A stretch of DNA of 23,026 nt, from the NCBI GenBank assembly GCA_026770615.1, contig MU631381.1, positions 107,034 through 130,059 of the forward strand, written 5' to 3'. The translations under genes were made by a program, and so were the position numbers. This document shows positions 17,636-23,026 of the stretch, one piece after another. This stretch comes from Pavlovales sp. CCMP2436 (lineage: Eukaryota > Haptophyta > Pavlovophyceae > Pavlovales). The notes beneath the pieces were generated by a model, which did not search any database, had not been told where the DNA came from, and saw only the letters and a program-made list of their open reading frames with translations. Position 1 is the stretch's first letter. Every line of letters starts with the position of its first letter.

Positions 17636-18161
17636 CTATGTATAACTATTAACGGTAGCTTTATATAAATAAACTATAGCGCGACTGATAAGGATTTAAG
17701 CTGGCGTTTAACAATCCTAGAAGTTGATAGATGAATGATGATGCCAACTATGTATTTATGGCGGCGGCGACGGCGGCGGTGGCGGCGGCGGCAGCGGCGG
17801 CGGCGGTGGCAATGGAGGCTGCGAAGGCGACGGCGACGGAGACGGCGTGTGGCTTTAGATGAGAACGTGGGCGCGTTCGGCAACTCAAAGATTTTCTTGT
17901 TGTCAGTGGTGGGCCTTCAGCGATTAGCTGAAGGTATCTGCTGGCACGGCTGATTCACTCGCGAGAGTGACGTCTTTATGAACCGACGGCGTTGAGAGAC
18001 GCGGGCGGAATAAGTAATATATATGTGTACAATGATACCGGTGGCCGCATGCATAAACCACACGACGTCGACGGCAACTATGGCGAGGGTGTAGGCGGCG
18101 GTGGCGCGGCCAGAAGCCGCACGCACGCCGACCGGCGCAGGTTCCCCCGCGTCGGAATGTG
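17636..18161. other. Noncoding: terminal-box copy, GGC microsatellite, small hairpin
   Basis: A diverged R1 terminal box (ctgataaggatttaagctgg, then cgtttaac) begins at 17682. A (GGC/GGT)n tract runs at about 17758-17815 and continues as ggcgacgg-type repeats to about 17850. A perfect 8-bp stem with a 5-base loop, ccttcagc-gatta-gctgaagg, lies at 17914-17934. The rest, up to the kinesin stop, shows nothing recognisable. Confidence 0.5.
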
Positions 18162-20526
18162 TTATGGAGCGCAGGCTGCAGTCAGGTCGAGCTGCGTGTG
18201 GATCCGGCTGAGTGTTTGGTGTGCGGGATCCGCGGCGTGGCTGTTCCGCGCTGGCTCCTCGGTGAGCACGTCGCTGAGCAGGCGCAGCACGCGGCTGAGG
18301 TCGAGAAACTTGGTAGCTTCCTCCGCGTACCTCTCCCTCTTCTCGGACTCCTTCTCGGCCTCGCGCTGGCGCATCAGGTCGACAGCGCGCGTGACGCGTT
18401 CGTCCTCGAGCGCCGCATTGACGCATCTAACGCGCTCGTCCATGTGCGCCCGCGATAGAGCCTCGCGCTGCGCCTCGAGGTTGCGCACGTGCAACTCGCG
18501 CGCGCAGGCCAGCTCATGATCGTGTCGCTCGCGCGCCGCGAGGTGCTCGCCGAGGTGCTCGCCGGCGAGCGCAGCGCGCTGCGCCTCCTCTTCGCGGCGT
18601 GCCTCCTCGAGCGCTGCGAGGTGCGCCTGCGATAGCGCCTCGTGCTGCGCCTCGAGGTTGCGAACATGAAGATCACGCGTGCAGGTCAGCTCGTGGTCGT
18701 GTCGCTTGCACGCGCTTTCGCGCGCGCTCTCGAGCGCCTCAAGGTGCGCCTGCGATAGCGCTTCGCGCTGAGCCTCGAGGTTACGAACATGAAGCTCGCG
18801 CGCGCAGGTCAGCTCGTGGTCGTGTCGTTCGCGCGCCGCGAGGTTCTCGCCCGCGAGCTCCGAGCATCTGCGCTGCGCCTTGACGGCACAGAGCATCTGT
18901 TGGGCGCGCTCGGTGAGGCAATCGTGCTGGAAGGCGGACTCGAGCTCGGCGCGCTGCTCCGCCAGCAAACACCCCGTCTTTGCGAGCGCCGCCTCGAGCT
19001 GCGCCTCGCGCTCGCGCAGCACCAAGTTGAGATCGGCGATCATCGCCTCTTGCCGCGCCGGATCGGCGACCGCGGCCGTCACGTTTGCCACTGGGCGTGT
19101 CCTGATGCTCTTGCAGCTAGCACCAAATTTGAGCGTCTCTAGGGTCTCGAGGGAGTCAGTGGTACGCAGGCTCACGCAGGCGATCAGCAGAGAAGCTGAG
19201 TTCCCTCCAAGCGAATTTTGGAGCAACCTGCCGGATTGGCGGTGTTGGGGCTCGGCGGGAGGTGAGGGCGGGGGATAGCTAATCTGCGGGGGAGATCAGA
19301 AGCGCGCGGCGCGATGGCGCGCATCAAGCTTCACGGCGCGGCGTGCGGGTCTTGGTTGGTAAAGGTTCTCAGTTGTAGGGCACGCACCGCGTCAGCTTCG
19401 AGTTGCGATAGTTGACGTGCGCGACGATGGAGTTGCGGCTGCCCTTCTGCTGCGCCGCCAGCTCGTGCATCACATTGCGCAGGTGGTGCAAACCCAGATT
19501 GATGTGGATGGCCTCGCGCTGCCGCTCACCCTTCGTGCCTGTCTTCTTGCTGCCCTCAGACCCGGCCAACTGTGTGCGTGTGGTGGTGTATTGAAAGGGA
19601 GGGGGGGTGGCGTAAAAGTCAGCGGACCAGTGGGCAGCGGGCATGAACAGTAGGACAGTAGGAACGGCGGGGACACGCACATCTACAAACACGAGCTCGC
19701 CCTGCGTCCTGCGCACGCCACCCGTCGCGGGGTCGGCCGTGGCCGTCGCGATGCGTACTACGATCACCGCGTGCGAACGCGAGGAGTCAACGTTCATGCC
19801 CGTCATTGCGCTGATGCGGCTCGTCATCGCGCGGCGCACAAAGTGCATCGCCTCAGTCGCGGTGTCAACGTCCACGGATCGAGCGCCCTCCAGGTGCACA
19901 GTCCCGTCACGCCCCTCGCGAACGGCGATGTCCCCGTCCCGCTCGCGTGCCGCTGTGGGCGACATGAGCCCGCCACGCGGCGAGGGCGAGGGCGGCGGAC
20001 GTGGTGAGGCCGGCATGTTGTCAGGCGCGGTGAGTAGGTCACGCAGGTTGTTCTTATAAAGCTCCAAGCAGGACAGCTTGATGGCGACCGAACCGAGCGT
20101 GCCGCCGGCGCACTGCGCGTCGGCGGCGCTGAAGAGAGTGCAGAGCGCTCGAGGGATCAGACCTGCGTCCTCGGTGAGCGTCGCGTCGTCCGCCCCGTTG
20201 CTGCCCACCATGGTGTGCGTCTTCCCCGCGCCCGTCTGTCCGTAGGCTAGCACTGAGCCGTTAACGCCCGCCAAGGCGCCGTGCACGATGTCGTCAACAC
20301 GCAGCTCGTCAAAGACTTCGATCTGCGAGGCGCCCTCGCCGAACACGCTGTCGAAGGCGAACGTCTGACCGCCGCAGATGATCTGCCTCCCAGCGCCTGG
20401 CTCGCCATGAGCTCCGCCTGTCGCCTCTGGCCTGACGCGCACCGCGACGCTGATGCGCTCCAAGCGCCCCAAGCGCGAGGCTCGCTCTGAGCGCTCCGAG
20501 TCGCTGACCTCGGAGCGTGCGTCCAT
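18162..20526 (-). CDS. Kinesin, N-terminal motor, with repeated coiled-coil tail, three exons
   Basis: Exons on the minus strand: 20526-19681, 19569-19388 and 19227-18162, 697 aa joined. Motor motifs: ISVAVRVRPE, P-loop GQTGAGKTHTM (about 96-106), LELYKNNLRDLL, switch I NVDSSRSHA (about 245-253), switch II VD|LAGSE split by intron 1, then YRNSKLTR|LLQNSLGGNS split by intron 2. Splice sites are GTGCGT/CACAG and GTGCGT/GGCAG. The motor uses ATP to move on microtubules (family knowledge). The usual INKSL reads INLGL, and HVPYRNSK reads HVNYRNSK. The tail (about residues 360-690) is a charged coiled coil with three near-copies of a block containing RHDHEL and HVRNLEAQ. The ATG at 20526 is chosen because the motor starts about 23 residues on and an AT-rich box lies ~100 nt upstream. 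An in-frame ATG at 20661 would add 45 AT-rich-coded residues. The kinesin class is not assigned. Confidence 0.85.
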
Positions 20527-20627
20527 ACTGCCGGGGCACCCTCCCCTGAACTGCGCTGACGGGGTTGACGGCTTGGGCCTGTAGGCGAGGTGCGGCGGCG
20601 CGCCGGTGACCTTGAAACGCCAGCTGA

Positions 20628-20637
20628 TATTTTTAAC
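20628..20637 (-). promoter_or_regulatory. AT-rich box upstream of kinesin ATG
   Basis: On the minus strand GTTAAAAATAT lies about 100 nt before the ATG at 20526, matching the spacing of the boxes before the RAP and helicase genes. If the ATG at 20661 is real, this box is inside the coding region and the call is wrong. Confidence 0.3.
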
Positions 20638-21105
20638 ATTCAGAAGGGTAAACCGTTTCATTTCTGCTGTCGCCAAATATGCTCACCCAAATGAGGATAA
20701 GAGAATCCTCCTTTGGCTCACCTACAGCACAAAATCAGGAGTGAAAATGAACTTCTGCGCCAGGCCGCCAGCCCACCTCCCCCTCGAAGTGCGTCATGTT
20801 GGCGTCGATGGTGAGCTTATTTATTACACCAACTGCCAGCTCAAGCTGGCGACATCGCGCTCGACCGACCCGGGGCGCGCGGCCGAGACTCGGCAGCCGC
20901 GGGTGCACGCAGCCATCAACGGGCCGACTATCGCAGCGGCCAACCGTCAGACTCGCATCGCAGCAGCCATAACGACTCAACTACATGACTGGCGAGTATG
21001 CTCCTGCTGTTCGTTCTGGTCGCATCTGCCTTGGGCGCTCGACCTTCCCTGCTTTTGATTAGGGCGCCCTAGCGCGTGCCATCGCGCTCGACGGGCTCGC
21101 TGCGC
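20638..21105. other. Unassigned intergenic stretch upstream of kinesin
   Basis: The frame 20606-21058 (+) is open but has no domain, no leader and weak codon bias. A small palindrome, gccagctcaagctggc, lies near 20837-20852. Nothing else is supported. Confidence 0.3.
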
Positions 21106-21158
21106 CCTCGTGGTGCAAGTATCGCAATGCCGTGCGTGCAGATACTTGCACCACGAGG
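21106..21158. repeat. Perfect 18-bp inverted repeat, 17-nt loop
   Basis: cctcgtggtgcaagtatc (21106-21123) is perfectly complementary to gatacttgcaccacgagg (21141-21158). It lies just before the possible gene at 21187. It could be a structured RNA, a small-RNA precursor or a remnant of an inverted-repeat element. Confidence 0.75.
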
Positions 21159-21186
21159 TCGGCGGCGCAGATGCTCTCCCCCCCCG

Positions 21187-21942
21187 ATGTTATTCCCCGA
21201 GGCCTTGAAACATCCCATCGGGTGGCTCACGAAACGGGCGCTCGACTTCGCGGCGACGTCCACCTGTGCGGGGATTGCGTGGGCTGGCGTGACGATGATC
21301 CTCGTCAAGCTCGCAGCAGGGTATCGGCTCGCAGGTCCCCAAGCTTCGGTTCAATTTGTTGCTTCGTGTTTTATCACCACCAATTTGATCACCGTCAGCT
21401 GCTTCGTGTTGCTGCTGCTTCGTGTCGATGGCGGCGTGTCTAAGCCGAATCGTGGGTTCACTGAGCTGCTGGGAAAGCCTCTCAAGGTATTCACCTCCGT
21501 CGTCGATGGCAAGGTACTGTAGCAGTGCTCGCCCTCGCCGACTATATGACCTCGATGCCCCCCCCCCCCCCCCCCCAGATCCTGTCTAGCCTCACAATAC
21601 CCCCCACCAAACTACCCCCCCCCCCTCCCCCAACAAAAGCAGCTCACCGTTGATATGCAATTCGCGAGTTCAATTTTGTCGACCGCGGAGCAGCTTATCG
21701 GTTCAGCGAAACCTGCTAATGTACCGGGGACACAGCTGCTTACTGTGCCGACTTCGTGCAGCGTGTTTTGCATCGAGCTCGTGGCAACCAAGGGTGCGGT
21801 GTAGACGCAAATTTTGGAAATCGTCTCGGACCGGGCTGTGAAATGGGCGCTTACGAACGCGCACACTTACTCGCACTCGCGTGACGGACAACATGTGCTC
21901 CTTACCTGGGAACCCGATGCGCTAGAGCCGCTTGCCGCCTAG
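21187..21942 (+). pseudogene. Possible decayed two-exon gene, membrane-type N-terminal part
   Basis: Not recognised. Exon a, 21187-21513, is open and encodes two hydrophobic stretches (CAGIAWAGVTMILVKLAAGY and FVASCFITTNLITVSCFVLL) and ends GGCAAG|GTACTG. A 129-nt interval with runs of C (about 21561-21576 and 21616-21630) ends AAAGCAG. Exon b, 21643-21942, continues in phase 0: LTVDMQFASSILSTAEQLIG, PANVPGTQLLTVPTSCSVFC, then TAG at 21802-21804, then TQILEIVSDRAVKWALTNAH to TAG 21940-21942. The splice joins DGK to LTVDMQ smoothly. The internal TAG makes it a pseudogene unless it is an error or is read through. GC at third positions is lower than in the neighbouring genes. The start is uncertain. 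Confidence 0.35.
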
Positions 21943-22399
21943 ATGTCTTCATGAACGCTCGCCGCGCTCGCGCGGCCAGCGGGTCGCATCTCAGGAGACT
22001 CAGAGCCTCGCACTGCATTCTGCACATACATACTATGCCGACGTCGCTCGCGCTGCTCGCGCGCCGGCCACTGTACATTATTAAATGTCGTTATTATCTC
22101 TCTGGCCCAGTCTCATCACAGTTGGACTTCAATTTATATCGGCAAGCTTGGCGCAAGCGCGCGCTGAAGGCAAAGTTCTAACTAAGGAGCGCAATAGCAC
22201 AAATTCGGCTGTCGGCACGCGCACTGCGGGGACGGTATCCGTGTGGCTCTGGCTTCGGTCACCCCGGCGCCGGTCATAGCATTGCGAGCCTCCATGCTCG
22301 AAGGCAGAGCTCGCTCTAGGCTCGCTGGCTTCGTCTTGGCGAGCTCCGTTTTTGTACATTTATCAGAAATTAGTGAATTCGTGTGCGTGTGGTACAGTA
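21943..22399. other. Unassigned intergenic stretch
   Basis: No frame with recognisable content. The segment near 22275-22345 is rich in gctcg repeats (gcgagcctccatgctcg, gagctcgctctaggctcgc), which can pair locally. Confidence 0.3.
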
Positions 22400-22411
22400 A
22401 ATCAGTAACTA

Positions 22412-22578
22412 TATATATACTGATAGGGATTCAAGCTGGCGTCTGACTATATATATAATGCGGCTCAGCATGGTTCAACAGGTATTGTTTACTCACTGAC
22501 TTGGTCGACGTCAGACGTTAGTCCTGGCAGCAGGGATGGTGGTGGTAGAGGTGAGGTTGGTGGTGAACTCGTAGCAAT
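22412..22578 (-). mobile_element. 5'-truncated retroelement fragment (R3) with target duplication
   Basis: Flanked by the identical 12-mer aatcagtaacta at 22400-22411 and 22579-22590. Read on the minus strand it starts attgctacgag, follows R3 (17403-17510) to ctgagccgc, then has a TA run, gtcagacgccagcttgaatc, cctatcag and a second TA run. The last part is the reverse complement of the R1 terminal box. The 12-bp duplication, 5' truncation and repeat tail fit target-primed reverse transcription. Confidence 0.75.
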
Positions 22579-22590
22579 AATCAGTAACTA

Positions 22591-22862
22591 ACAAGGTGAT
22601 CTTTTTGAAAGGGTGATCCGCCATGCTAAAATCGTTCACCAGCCCCCCCCACGCAACTTTATATGTGAGTTTTCCGTATGTACTTTTTAAAAAGAAGTTA
22701 AAAAATGAATTGTTAGAATATAATTTAAGAAGTAAGTTACTTATTGGACGTCACTTTTTTGTTTGTTTGAAAAGTTAGATACGAATCTACTGCACATATG
22801 TATATTTTCCCAATATATTAATGTAGGGGGGTGTATATATACTCTATAAACATTAATATTTA
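22591..22862. other. AT-rich island
   Basis: Strongly AT-rich in an otherwise GC-rich window (for example ttaaaaagaagttaaaaaat near 22686-22706 and tatataatgt-like runs near 22800-22860). No ORF, tRNA or rRNA is recognised. It could be relaxed intergenic DNA or an organelle-derived insert. Confidence 0.45.
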
Positions 22863-23026
22863 TGAAAGGAATTCAAGCTGGCGTCTGACTGTTCTGAATG
22901 TTGTGCTGGTCTGAGCGCTGCGTCGCCTATTGCCTGCTGCGTGCCTTAATCGGCTGCGCTGGCTTGGGCGCCACCGCGCGTGCCGATGGATCTCCGGTAG
23001 TGTGCCCGGGCAAGGGCGTTTAGGGA
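22863..23026 (-). repeat. Dispersed repeat R1, copy 3, cut by window end
   Basis: It starts with the terminal box ggaattcaagctggcgtctg and continues collinear with copy 2 through gagcgctgcgtcgcc and cttgggcgccaccgcgcg. It then matches copy 1 at gtgccgatgg-tctccg. It runs off the window, so its full length is unknown. Preceded by AT-rich sequence. Confidence 0.75.

Noticed and set aside
18159..19278. + strand frames (e.g. 18992-19142) antisense to kinesin exon 3
   Set aside because: Shadows of the repeated coiled-coil exon.
20835..20855. Another copy of the terminal box near gccagctcaagctggc
   Set aside because: Only ctcaagctggc matches. It is a self-complementary palindrome without the gggatt or gtctgac parts.
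20606..21058. 150-aa + strand frame upstream of kinesin
   Set aside because: No leader, domain or codon bias. It overlaps the likely kinesin promoter.
22412..22450. tRNA-like B box in the terminal repeat (gcttgaatcc on the minus strand)
   Set aside because: It resembles the GGTTCGAATCC consensus only partly, has no pairing stem around it, and no A box was found at a proper distance.

Overview
The window looks like nuclear DNA of a unicellular eukaryotic alga. The coding exons are very GC-rich and are split by short introns of roughly 107-257 nt with clear splice sites, one of them GC-AG. One protein carries an organelle-type leader, OPR-like helical repeats and a RAP domain, a class common in algae. 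Another carries the 'LNGR-G / GRY-V / NLE' module next to a MYND finger, which I associate with haptophyte and pelagophyte genomes. A haptophyte is my best guess. It is an inference from gene style, not a proof. No bacterial operon structure, CRISPR array or rRNA/tRNA gene is seen.

Left third (1-9517), compact and gene-dense. First comes the 3' part of a MYND zinc-finger gene (+, 47-1373, two exons, GC-AG intron, an in-frame TAG in exon 1). It is followed by a single-exon 1166-aa RAP-domain protein (+, 1855-5355). Converging on it is a three-exon DEAD-box helicase of the DDX52/Rok1 type (-, 7429-5509), which shares a 324-bp upstream region with a divergent three-exon F-box protein carrying two Tudor/MBT-like modules (+, 7754-9517).

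Middle (9518-18161), a repeat landscape. It contains three copies of a ~415-435-bp MITE with ~22-bp terminal inverted repeats and a central ~79-93-nt hairpin, and one MITE is nested in an older repeat with a 5-bp target duplication. There is a ~1.39-kb foldback element whose two long inverted arms are built of ~40-bp tandem units. A ~315-bp dispersed repeat exists intact once and, in a second copy, is split by a ~1.73-kb insertion. That insertion holds a decayed reading frame with a Gly/Arg-rich tail and a (TA)n end. Islands of probable genes lie among these: a 157-aa orphan with a leader-like N-terminus (+, 12966-13439) and a LYR-motif protein (-, 14508-14110).

Right third (18162-23026). It holds a three-exon N-terminal-motor kinesin (-, 20526-18162) with a repeated coiled-coil tail and a possible decayed two-exon membrane-protein gene (+, 21187-21942). 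It then passes through a 5'-truncated retroelement fragment flanked by a 12-bp target duplication, an AT-rich island, and a repeat copy cut by the window edge.

The genes do not form one pathway: they cover nucleolar rRNA processing (DDX52-like), organelle RNA handling (RAP), mitochondrial assembly (LYR), ubiquitin/chromatin-type adaptors (F-box, MYND) and microtubule motility (kinesin). The most novel material is in the repeats. One ~22-nt terminal box is shared by at least two otherwise different elements, as in LINE/SINE tail sharing. The MITE hairpin shows compensatory base changes between copies. The foldback element has Drosophila FB-like architecture.
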